This document shows positions 34,108 through 42,219 of a stretch of DNA of 64,000 bases, in pieces (position 1 is the first letter of the stretch; each line of letters opens with the position of its first letter). The notes under the pieces were generated by a model. The model was not told the DNA's origin and made no database searches. It saw only the letters and a list, made by a program, of their open reading frames with translations. The position numbers were made by a program, and so were the translations under genes. Source of the stretch: an uncultured Bacilli bacterium (GTDB lineage Bacteria; Bacillota_I; Bacilli_A; RF39; UBA660); assembly GCA_934120715.1 (NCBI GenBank), contig CAKOUW010000003.1:49413-113412 (forward strand), written 5' to 3'.

Positions 34108-34908
34108 TTAAATAAGCCCAAGTACTAATATAAAAGCCAAAGTTACAAATATAATACTATCACATCTATCAAGTATACCACCATGTCCAGGAATCAAATT
34201 AGAAAAGTCTTTTCTATCATAATATCTTTTAATTGCCGAAAACACTAAATCCCCAACTTGACCAACAAAACTTAAGAATAAAGTCACAAATATAACTAAA
34301 ACTAAAGAAACGCTATGACTAATAACTGTTATATAAAACATTGTTCCCACAAATGTTGCGATTAATGATCCGCCAATTGCTCCTTCTATAGTTTTCTTAG
34401 GTGAAATAAGTGGAGCTAATTTATTCTTACCAATAAGCATTCCAGTAAATAATGCAAATGTATCAGTCATAGTAGTTATCAATAATAAATATATGATATA
34501 GTTAATATTAAAATTACGAGTAATAATTAACAAATTAAAGCTAAGTCCAATAAATAAAACTGACCCCATTATAAATAAAGCATCATTTAAATTATATCGT
34601 TTATTATCATTAATAAATACTATCGGAGCTAAAAATGCAAAAATGATCAGTGCCATTACTTTATAATTAACATCATATAAAAATTCAATAGAATCAAAAT
34701 TATTTAAAGCAAAGAAAACTACAAATAAATATCCAAGTATTTTAATAAATGTTGGAAACTTCTTCTTACTTTCCCTAATATGAATAAGTTCATAAAAGCC
34801 AAGCATAGCAAGTAATGTACATAAACCTGCAAACCATTTTCCTCCAATAATTAGTATTGGTACAAATACTAAAATCATAACAATAGCACTTAAAACTCTT
34901 TTTTTCAT
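34108..34908 (-). CDS. cdsA: Phosphatidate cytidylyltransferase
   Basis: 266 residues, about eight membrane helices. The CdsA signature is in two parts, ISPKKTIEGAIGGSL and IPGHGGILDRCDSIIF. It makes CDP-diacylglycerol, the substrate of the PssA also encoded in this window. It overlaps the end of uppS (ATGA), with GGAGG upstream. Confidence 0.96.
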   Translation of the reverse strand: MKKRVLSAIVMILVFVPILIIGGKWFAGLCTLLAMLGFYELIHIRESKKKFPTFIKILGYLFVVFFALNNFDSIEFLYDVNYKVMALIIFAFLAPIVFINDNKRYNLNDALFIMGSVLFIGLSFNLLIITRNFNINYIIYLLLITTMTDTFALFTGMLIGKNKLAPLISPKKTIEGAIGGSLIATFVGTMFYITVISHSVSLVLVIFVTLFLSFVGQVGDLVFSAIKRYYDRKDFSNLIPGHGGILDRCDSIIFVTLAFILVLGLI

Positions 34909-35612
34909 AAATTTCCTCCAAATCTACGATTCCTATGATTAAACTCTAATATAGCTTCATCAAATTTATCTTCATTAAAATCAGGAAAATAAATATTAGA
35001 AAAATAAAATTCTGCATAACTAGCTTGGTATAACATAAAGTTACTAAGCCTCATTTCTCCACTCGTTCTAATAACTAGATCTAATAAAGGTAAATCCTGA
35101 TATAAATGTTTTTGTACAAAAGTCTCATTAATATCATCAAGAGTAATTTCATTGTTTTTATATAGTTGGCAAACTTTCTTTGTCATATCAACTATCTCAC
35201 TATGTCCACCATAGTTAAGACAAACATTCAACACAAGGCCCGTATTATTCTTTGTAGCTTCAGTTATCTCTTGCATAGCATCCCATACCTTATCAGGCAA
35301 TGGTTCTCTCTTTCCAGAAAAAATTATCTTTATATTATCTACATCCTTAAATTCTTTCTTAAAACCAGTAATAAATAAATCCATTAAAAAATCTACTTCT
35401 TCTTTAGCCCTCTTAAAATTTTCTGTTGAAAATGCATAAATAGAAAGATATTTAAGACCCATCTTATTAGCATGAATACATAATTTTTTTAAATTTTTAG
35501 CACCAGCTTGATGGCCCTTAACACTTTTTAATCCCCTGGAGGTAGCCCATCTTCTATTGCCATCCATAATAATTCCCACATGTTGTGGCATAATCAATTG
35601 TTCATTTTTCAT
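34905..35612 (-). CDS. uppS: Undecaprenyl diphosphate synthase
   Basis: 235 residues. Catalytic GIIMDGNRRWA, basic cluster with GHQAGAKN, FSTENFKR and the RTSGEMRLSNFM motif of cis-prenyltransferases. It makes the C55 lipid carrier for peptidoglycan. AGAGGT ribosome site. Confidence 0.96.
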   Translation of the reverse strand: MKNEQLIMPQHVGIIMDGNRRWATSRGLKSVKGHQAGAKNLKKLCIHANKMGLKYLSIYAFSTENFKRAKEEVDFLMDLFITGFKKEFKDVDNIKIIFSGKREPLPDKVWDAMQEITEATKNNTGLVLNVCLNYGGHSEIVDMTKKVCQLYKNNEITLDDINETFVQKHLYQDLPLLDLVIRTSGEMRLSNFMLYQASYAEFYFSNIYFPDFNEDKFDEAILEFNHRNRRFGGNL

Positions 35613-35649
35613 ATTTTAATACCTCTAGTTCATTATATAACAAAGAAAA

Positions 35650-35677
35650 TAAAAAAGAAAGTCCAAAACGACTTTCT
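35650..35677 (-). terminator. Terminator of the rpsP-khpA unit
   Basis: AGAAAGTC/GACTTTCT stem with a 6-base loop and T run on the minus strand; it overlaps the khpA stop. Confidence 0.87.
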
Positions 35678-35924
35678 AAAATTTATCAATGTCTATTTTT
35701 ACATACTTATTATCATTCAAACTACTACTAGCCTGAACTAAAGTTCTAAGCGCATTAGCACACTTTCCGTTTTTACCTATTACTCTTCCCATATCTTCAG
35801 ATGCAACAATTACTTGAATAAGTATTACATTATCTTCATCAGTAGGAAATTCTTTTACACTAACTGCTTCAGTATTAACAACCAAAGATTTTACAACCTC
35901 CTCAGTTAACTTAACTAAATCCAT
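35676..35924 (-). CDS. khpA: KH-domain RNA-binding protein KhpA
   Basis: 82 residues, a single type II KH domain with the GxxG loop in MGRVIGKNGKCANALRTLV. It partners KhpB and affects cell division and wall synthesis in relatives. The rpsP-khpA pair is the usual order; the genes are 1 base apart. Confidence 0.95.
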   Translation of the reverse strand: MDLVKLTEEVVKSLVVNTEAVSVKEFPTDEDNVILIQVIVASEDMGRVIGKNGKCANALRTLVQASSSLNDNKYVKIDIDKF

Positions 35925-35925
35925 A

Positions 35926-36201
35926 TTACTTATCCTTTTCTACTTTTTGTGAAGCATATTTAGCCATAATTCCTTGCTTACTAAATAAGTTTCTAACAGT
36001 ATCAGTAGGAACTGCACCATTATTTAACCATTTCATAGCTAATTCTTCATTTATTTTAACGCTTCCCTCACCAACTGGAGCATATGTTCCAATAAGTTCA
36101 AGATATTGTCCATCTCTAGGACGTCTAGAATCAGTAGCAACTATTCTGTAAGTAGGTCTTTTTTTAGCACCTATTCTTGTTAATCTAATTTTTACTGCCA
36201 T
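35926..36201 (-). CDS. rpsP: 30S ribosomal protein S16
   Basis: 91 residues from MAVKIRLTRIGAKKRPTYRI, normal length. ATG 36201 follows AAGGAGG; the longer frame to 36234 lies over the promoter. Complete S16 with IGTYAPVGEG and EEL-MKWLNNGAVPTDTVR. Not followed by rimM/trmD as in many Firmicutes. Confidence 0.97.
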   Translation of the reverse strand: MAVKIRLTRIGAKKRPTYRIVATDSRRPRDGQYLELIGTYAPVGEGSVKINEELAMKWLNNGAVPTDTVRNLFSKQGIMAKYASQKVEKDK

Positions 36202-36234
36202 AATTTTCTTCCTCCTTCTCTCAACACATAACAA

Positions 36235-36263
36235 ATTATAATATAGTTAAAAATATATGTCAA
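36235..36263 (-). promoter_or_regulatory. Consensus sigma-A promoter of rpsP-khpA
   Basis: TTGACA (36258-36263), 17-base spacer, TATAAT (36235-36240): both hexamers are perfect. Confidence 0.9.
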
Positions 36264-36291
36264 CCTTTTTTTGATAACACTATCAAATTAT

Positions 36292-37032
36292 TTAATTATT
36301 TACTATTTTCTTAATAGAATCAATTTTAAATTCAACAGTTTTGATACGTGAACGACAAAAGCTACATCTAACACCATCCACTTCTGCACCACAATTAGGA
36401 CATTTAGTTATTTCACTTTTCTGATTAAAGTCCTTTCTAAACACAACCTCAAATTTCTCAGTTGCTTTATTGTCTCTACTTCCACTTGATATATAACCAT
36501 TCTTATCCATCATATAATTAATATATGATATTTCTATCATTACAGATGCCACTTGTTTAGCAATTGTACTATCTAATTCAAAAATAACTACTTTTTTTCT
36601 TTCTATATCTTTAATTACTCTCTTATTTCCACTCTTAAGATCAAGACTTATACCAGTATAATAATTCTGATACATTCTCTTAGTACTTAAAATTTTCATA
36701 ATATTATAATCTAAATTATTATAAGCATTTTCAAAGTCTAAGAATATATCATAAAAATAATCTTTTAAAGCATTAATATCATCAGTATTAAATTTAGCTA
36801 AATCACTTTTAGAAACATCATTATATGTTTTTTGATATTTAGTACCCTGCCCAATTTCATCTATATTTGTATTAGATACAATATTATTTTTAAAATAATT
36901 ATGAGTTGACTTTCTCTTTATAATATTACTAATAGTTTTAAATATAAATACCCATACAGCTACATTAAAAAATATTTCCGCAACAAATATAATAACAAAA
37001 ACTACTCCAACTATAATTTCTTCTATTTCCAT
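36292..37032 (-). CDS. Membrane-anchored TIM44-like protein with C-terminal zinc ribbon
   Basis: 246 residues. N-terminal membrane helix (about 7-33), basic linker, then a TIM44-like domain (about 85-205; DDINALKDYFYDIFLDFENAYNNLDYNIMK, RMYQNYYTGI) of the kind found in bacterial membrane-associated lipid or peptide-binding proteins. A zinc ribbon CPNCGAEVDGVRCSFC is near the end. Last gene of the surface cluster, just before rpsP. GGAGG upstream. Confidence 0.8.
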   Translation of the reverse strand: MEIEEIIVGVVFVIIFVAEIFFNVAVWVFIFKTISNIIKRKSTHNYFKNNIVSNTNIDEIGQGTKYQKTYNDVSKSDLAKFNTDDINALKDYFYDIFLDFENAYNNLDYNIMKILSTKRMYQNYYTGISLDLKSGNKRVIKDIERKKVVIFELDSTIAKQVASVMIEISYINYMMDKNGYISSGSRDNKATEKFEVVFRKDFNQKSEITKCPNCGAEVDGVRCSFCRSRIKTVEFKIDSIKKIVNN

Positions 37033-37045
37033 TTAACTTCCTCCG

Positions 37046-37957
37046 TTAATACACTTTAGTAACAGTTCCCTTTCCAACAGTTATCCCACCTTCTCTGATA
37101 GAAAATTCGGTTCCTACTTCCATAGCAACATTCGATACTAAAGTAGTAGTAAATGAAACATCTTCACCTGGATTTACCATTACAATATTATCTGGTAAAT
37201 CAATAACTCCTGTTATATCAGTGGCTCTAAAATAAAATTGTGGTCTATAACCATCAAAGAAAGGAGTATGTCTTCCGCCTTCTTCTTTTGATAAAATATG
37301 TACATCTGCATCAAATTTTGTTGCCGCTACAATAGAGTTTGGTTTTGCCAACACTTGACCCTTTTGTACTTGTTCACTTGTAATATCTTTTAAAAGGATT
37401 GCAACATTATCCCCAACAATTGCTTCATCTTTTTGTTCTCTAAACATTTCTATTCCTGTCACTTCTGTTGTTAGAATTTCTTCACTTAATCCAACAATTT
37501 GAACTGTATCGCCTACTTTAACTTTACCTCTTTCTATCATACCAGTTACAACAGTACCTCTACCTGTGATAGTAAATATATCTTCTATACTAAATAAAAA
37601 TGCACCATTCTCATCATAAGTAGTATTTGTTCCTGCTTCAACACTTCCAGTTGAATTATTGTTTTTTTGTTCATTATTATTTTCCACTTTTGAGTTATTA
37701 GAAGTTTCGTTATTAGTTGTTTCCTTCTTGACTTGATTATTAAATACTATTCCTGCAATTATTATTATAATAGCCAATACAGCTATTATAACAGGACCTT
37801 TTTTACTATTTTTAGGTAGCTGAGTTTGTACTGACTGTTGTGTATATCCTGTATTCGTTTGTGGTTGTGTTGGTTGTTGTATATTTGTATTTTGATTTCC
37901 GTATATTGGTTGTCCTGTTTGAGAGTCGTACCCTATTATATTATTATTTTGATTCAT
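37046..37957 (-). CDS. Membrane-anchored EF-Tu domains II-III without GTPase domain
   Basis: 303 residues. Residues 1-50 are Gln/Asn-rich with a YDSQTGQPI motif, 54-72 form a membrane helix preceded by KNSKK (N-in), and 73-117 are an Asn/Ser/Thr linker. Residues 118-303 match EF-Tu domains II and III from end to end: SIEDIFTITGRGTVVTG, ERGKVKVGD, GQVLAKP, EEGGRHTPFF, GYRPQFYFR, MVNPGED and IREGGITVGKGTV. The G domain with its GTP motifs is absent. By topology the EF-Tu part should face outside. AGGAGGTG precedes the ATG. It could act as an adhesin or a tRNA/EF-Ts mimic; the role is unknown. Confidence 0.9.
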   Translation of the reverse strand: MNQNNNIIGYDSQTGQPIYGNQNTNIQQPTQPQTNTGYTQQSVQTQLPKNSKKGPVIIAVLAIIIIIAGIVFNNQVKKETTNNETSNNSKVENNNEQKNNNSTGSVEAGTNTTYDENGAFLFSIEDIFTITGRGTVVTGMIERGKVKVGDTVQIVGLSEEILTTEVTGIEMFREQKDEAIVGDNVAILLKDITSEQVQKGQVLAKPNSIVAATKFDADVHILSKEEGGRHTPFFDGYRPQFYFRATDITGVIDLPDNIVMVNPGEDVSFTTTLVSNVAMEVGTEFSIREGGITVGKGTVTKVY

Positions 37958-37968
37958 CTTTTCACCTC

Positions 37969-38559
37969 CTAACCTTTATAGTTTTCATTTACTAATTTAC
38001 TTCTACAATATTTACAAGTTCCATATTTTTCTCCTAAAAGATTATCAGAACCACAATTAGGACACTTTACATAACTTGTGTTCTTTGCTTTTTCTTGTTT
38101 GATTTTTATTTCCATATCATTTTTTTTTGAGATTTCTGCATCTCTTTTTTGTGTTTCGTTAATATAATCTCTGATTCCACTATTTAATTTACTACTTACT
38201 TTATCAAAAATAGTATTCAATACAAACGAAATAATTAAAAATATTACTCCAACACATATAAGTCGTTTACTATAATTAATAAAATCTACATTATATAATT
38301 CTGCACCAATAATATCTTTTAAACATGGAATAGTAGTTATATCTACCTTTGCAACATCTAAAATTAAATTTAATGCTTTAGGAATTAATATTAAGATTCC
38401 AATTCCAACAATATATATTGGAGTTGAAATTCTTTTTTTATTATCATATATAAAGTATCTCAATAATATTAAGCATACTCCTAAAAAAGGAATAAAATAT
38501 AATGAAATTAAAATTATTGGTAAACTTGATAATATTTTAAATAGCAAGTTATTTTTCAT
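37969..38559 (-). CDS. Membrane protein with C-terminal zinc ribbon
   Basis: 196 residues. Four hydrophobic helices in the first ~130 residues, a charged coil, then CPNCGSDNLLGEKYGTCKYC near the end, facing the cytosol. It resembles the zinc ribbon of the TIM44-like protein encoded two genes downstream. AAAGGA ribosome site. Unknown function, probably works with the neighbouring envelope proteins. Confidence 0.65.
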   Translation of the reverse strand: MKNNLLFKILSSLPIILISLYFIPFLGVCLILLRYFIYDNKKRISTPIYIVGIGILILIPKALNLILDVAKVDITTIPCLKDIIGAELYNVDFINYSKRLICVGVIFLIISFVLNTIFDKVSSKLNSGIRDYINETQKRDAEISKKNDMEIKIKQEKAKNTSYVKCPNCGSDNLLGEKYGTCKYCRSKLVNENYKG

Positions 38560-38582
38560 TCTATTTCCTTTCTTATAATTAA

Positions 38583-41396
38583 TTATTTATAATAAGCTAA
38601 ATCATATTCAAGTGATGGTGTAATTCTAATAGGTTGCCCTGATTCGGTATAATAATCATTTGCGACAGTTGAACAAGTATATTTATTACATTTTATATCA
38701 ACATATCTTTTTTCTCCTGGATAATTATTATCATAAACACCAATATAATAATAATTAGGATTTTCAATATCTTGAACTAAACTAATAGCATTTATCGCAT
38801 GTAGTCCACCACTATAACTAGATGATATAACTGGAGCATCTCTATCATTTAATCTTGATTTAAGTATATTAATAAATCCTTGTGCACCAGTATAATCAGT
38901 TGTTTCTGTTCCTATTACATTTCTTAACCATAATACAAAGTTTAAGCCAGATGAATAATGCATAGTTGTATCTTGTCTGATAAATCCTGTCCAGATAGCA
39001 TTAAACATTTGAGTATCATCTTTTTTCATAGCTTTACTTGTTTGCATTTTATCTTCATTTAAATAAAGATTGTCAGATGTCTTGTAATTTACTCCCCATC
39101 TTTCGAGTTGTTTTTCTTTTGATAATCCTGTTTTTTGCTCTTGCATATCATAAATACCAGAATCACCAATTTCTTTTTTATACTTTTCAGTAAAAGTTAA
39201 TTTTGTTCCATCAAGAGTTCTTAAATCTGCCGGTTGCATTTCTCCAAAAATATCATATCCAAAAGTATATTTTAAAGCATTAGTTTGTAATTTATAATCA
39301 TATAAATTATTATAACTTTTAAAATATGTATCAGATAAGTCATAAGCATAAGACTTCTGATCACCTACAGTTTTAGAAGCAACTGTTAGCGGTAATTGTT
39401 TTTTATAATATAATTGTGCAAATGTTGCCATACCATAGCAATGACCACCTGAAGATAAATTTGTCCCATAATTACCGAATGAGAATCCATCCCTATTTAC
39501 AATAAAGCCACTGTCAGCAATAAGAATTCCATCTGCTTCACTATCTCCATCTATATCAACTAAATCATCATCTAATTCAGCACCAATATTTTCAAATAAT
39601 TCAGTAAGGCCATCAACATTACCAGATGAGTAAAATTTGCATCCCGTTCCATTAGATATATTAGACAACTCCGTATTATATGAACCTCCACCAAATCCAA
39701 TTGAGCAGATTTTAACTTTACTTTCAGTTGCCTTCTCTATTATTTTTTTAGTTTGATTGCTTAAAGATGAATCCTGTCCGTCTGTTAAGATAACAATATA
39801 TCTGTTATCACTATCCTTAGAAAATTCCCTTATACCACTAGTTAAAGCATTACTAATATTAGTACCAGCACTAGTTGTAATAAACCTTCCATTCATTGTT
39901 TTTAATTTTGATTTCAATGCATTGGCATCAGTACCAATTTTTAAAGCATTTGCATAATCACTTCTAAATTCTGATAAACCAATTTGATAACTCTTTTTAG
40001 ATAATCTAGTAATTAAATCACTTGTTAGCGTAAATCTTACTCCATCTGCATCAAAACCATCTAATTTAGATGAACCAAATAATCCACCAGAATATTCTTC
40101 ACCTGTTATATTTTTATACTGTTCATTAGTATACATACTCCAAGAATTATCTAATACAAATAATACTTGTGTTGTTGTAGTTTCCTTAACTAATGTAGTA
40201 TCACCAACAACATAATTTGAGAAATGCTTTAAAGTAGCTGTTAAAGTATTGTTTTCCTTATCTATGACTGTTTCTACTTTTTCATATTTTGCTTCTTTTT
40301 CATTATAATAATAAATTGACAAATTATCTTCGTTCAATCCATATTTTACTAACTCTTCGTCAGTATATGTTATTGTAATAACCGCCTCAGTTATTGTTCC
40401 ATCAGTATAAAATGTATATAGATTATCAATTAATCCTGTTTTACTACTGATTTTAGTATTTGTATTAACTTCAGCTATTGTACTGGCAATATTACCAGCA
40501 CCTGTTATTGATACTTTTAAATTATTAGATTCAAGATTGTATGTCATCATTCTTTTTCCATCTTTAACACCATCACCTTTTGAATCAGCTTTTAATGGAT
40601 CAAGACCTAATTGTATTTCATCATAATCATTTAATCCATCACCATCAGTATCCGCTTTTAATGGATCTGTTTTACTAGTGAAAATCTCATAATAATCATC
40701 CAAGCCGTCCATATCAGTATCAGATAATATTGGACTTGTCCTATATTCTTTTTCCTGTTTGTTGGTTAACCCATCAAAATCTAAATCCTCATCAGAATCT
40801 AAATCTACTTTATAATCTAATGCTAATTCTTGTTCACTTGTATTAAAATTAATAATTTTAAATTTTTTACTAATCTTTCTCAATTTATATGATGCCGTAA
40901 TTTTACATTGTCCTGTTGATTCTGATAAATTCCAATTAACTTCTAAGCCGTTATTTTGGGCTTCACCACAAGTAACATCATATTTTATATCTTTAACTCT
41001 TTCCTCATTTTCAAAGTTAATACCCAATTTAATATTTGTTTGAGAAACATATTCTAATTTAAAATCTGAATATTCTTCGTTCCAACTTAATTTATCAAAT
41101 CCAAAGAAATTGTTAAATAACACAAGCCCTACAATCAAAACTGTTACTCCACCAAAACCAATTAAGCACTGTTTTTTATACTTAACAATAAAGCTTTTTA
41201 GTTTTTGAATAATAATTTTCATGAAATTTTGACTTTTTTTAGACATCATTTCAGACATTGTAGCACCATTTTGTTGTGATGAATTTACTTCTTTGCTATC
41301 AATACTTTGTTTCATTGTTTCTGTCATCTTATTCCCACAATTAGAGCAAAATTCCTCACTACCATTCAACTTATTTCCACAGTTAGGGCAAAACAT
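38583..41396 (-). CDS. Surface protein: zinc ribbon, anchor, Ca-repeats, vWA domain, possible Cys-protease-like end
   Basis: 937 residues. Zinc ribbon C3/C6/C17/C20, membrane helix about 77-97, then outside: Asp-rich calcium repeats (about 200-277; DTDMDGLDDYYEI, DTDGDGLNDYDEI) of the thrombospondin type 3 sort. A von Willebrand A domain follows (about 408-600) with MIDAS DNSWS at 416-420 and ILTDGQD. The last ~300 residues contain GGHCYGMATF (Cys653), GGLHAINAISL (His866) and GVYDNNYPG (889-891), which look like the Cys-His-Asn/Asp of papain-like or transglutaminase-fold enzymes. By topology the ectodomain is extracellular. Largest gene of the cluster. Confidence 0.82.
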   Translation of the reverse strand: MFCPNCGNKLNGSEEFCSNCGNKMTETMKQSIDSKEVNSSQQNGATMSEMMSKKSQNFMKIIIQKLKSFIVKYKKQCLIGFGGVTVLIVGLVLFNNFFGFDKLSWNEEYSDFKLEYVSQTNIKLGINFENEERVKDIKYDVTCGEAQNNGLEVNWNLSESTGQCKITASYKLRKISKKFKIINFNTSEQELALDYKVDLDSDEDLDFDGLTNKQEKEYRTSPILSDTDMDGLDDYYEIFTSKTDPLKADTDGDGLNDYDEIQLGLDPLKADSKGDGVKDGKRMMTYNLESNNLKVSITGAGNIASTIAEVNTNTKISSKTGLIDNLYTFYTDGTITEAVITITYTDEELVKYGLNEDNLSIYYYNEKEAKYEKVETVIDKENNTLTATLKHFSNYVVGDTTLVKETTTTQVLFVLDNSWSMYTNEQYKNITGEEYSGGLFGSSKLDGFDADGVRFTLTSDLITRLSKKSYQIGLSEFRSDYANALKIGTDANALKSKLKTMNGRFITTSAGTNISNALTSGIREFSKDSDNRYIVILTDGQDSSLSNQTKKIIEKATESKVKICSIGFGGGSYNTELSNISNGTGCKFYSSGNVDGLTELFENIGAELDDDLVDIDGDSEADGILIADSGFIVNRDGFSFGNYGTNLSSGGHCYGMATFAQLYYKKQLPLTVASKTVGDQKSYAYDLSDTYFKSYNNLYDYKLQTNALKYTFGYDIFGEMQPADLRTLDGTKLTFTEKYKKEIGDSGIYDMQEQKTGLSKEKQLERWGVNYKTSDNLYLNEDKMQTSKAMKKDDTQMFNAIWTGFIRQDTTMHYSSGLNFVLWLRNVIGTETTDYTGAQGFINILKSRLNDRDAPVISSSYSGGLHAINAISLVQDIENPNYYYIGVYDNNYPGEKRYVDIKCNKYTCSTVANDYYTESGQPIRITPSLEYDLAYYK

Positions 41397-41459
41397 ATTT
41401 TACCACCTCACACCTATTATATATTTTTCTATAAATATTTACTAATTAACCAAGTATTT

Positions 41460-41489
41460 CAAAAAAGATAACTAATCAAATTAGTTATC
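41460..41489 (-). terminator. Terminator after the lipoprotein gene
   Basis: GATAACTAAT/ATTAGTTATC stem, 3-base loop, six T; it overlaps the lipoprotein stop and splits the cluster into two transcription blocks. Confidence 0.9.
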
Positions 41490-42186
41490 AGCTCTGACTT
41501 TTAATAGCTTCAGATGGAATAACTATATCATCAGAAGTATTAAATTCCTTATAATTTATCTCAACCATCTCTTCAATACCCATAATTTCAATTGTAAAAG
41601 TCATTTTTTCAATATAATTAGATGAATTTACAAATACCCTAATATTTATATCATCACTTACAATATTTGATGTATCCACATCTGAATTCATTTCTGACAT
41701 AGCAGCAGCCAATTTTTTACTATCAATAGTACCAGTATAATAAGTTCCACCATCTTTACTCTCTTCTGCTATATTAAATACATAATCATTCAAATTAAGC
41801 CATGTATTTGTATTTCCACCATTGTACTTTGCAGAAATCCATTTACCATTTGATGAATCTCCACCAAAAGCAGTTGTCATTTTTGAATAAACAACCATAT
41901 TCTTATAATCAAAGTATTCTTCTGTTTCAACACCATAAGTAGACATTGAACAATGACCTATTTGATTCTTTCTATCATCAGTGCAACTCATATTAGCAGT
42001 AACATCTACATACCCCGTTTTAGCAGTCATTTTTACATCGTAACTATAATTATTTAAATTTTCAATCATAGTTTTCTTAGCTGCCACTAATTTACTGTCA
42101 CTATTAATCTTACTTTTTTCACTGCCACAACCAGAAACACAAAATACAAGCATCATCATTAAAGAAAAATACAATACTTTTTTCAT
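41488..42186 (-). CDS. Lipoprotein of unknown function
   Basis: 232 residues. The signal peptide MKKVLYFSLMMMLVFCVSGC ends in the lipobox VSGC, so Cys20 should be lipid-modified. The mature part is strand-rich, similar in style to LppX/LolA-like lipid-carrier folds (YDVKMTAKTGYVDVTANMSC; MVVYSKMTTAFGG), with a likely disulfide. TAGGAGAG ribosome site; sits between the WG-repeat and vWA genes. Confidence 0.8.
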   Translation of the reverse strand: MKKVLYFSLMMMLVFCVSGCGSEKSKINSDSKLVAAKKTMIENLNNYSYDVKMTAKTGYVDVTANMSCTDDRKNQIGHCSMSTYGVETEEYFDYKNMVVYSKMTTAFGGDSSNGKWISAKYNGGNTNTWLNLNDYVFNIAEESKDGGTYYTGTIDSKKLAAAMSEMNSDVDTSNIVSDDINIRVFVNSSNYIEKMTFTIEIMGIEEMVEINYKEFNTSDDIVIPSEAIKSQS

Positions 42187-42219
42187 AAGTCTCTCCTAAA
42201 TATATATATACCGAATATA

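Noticed and set aside
36264..36290. Terminator at the end of the TIM44-like unit
   Set aside because: There is a TTTGATA/TATCAAA hairpin at about 36275, but on the minus strand it lies before the rpsP promoter and is followed by A residues, so I did not list it as a terminator.
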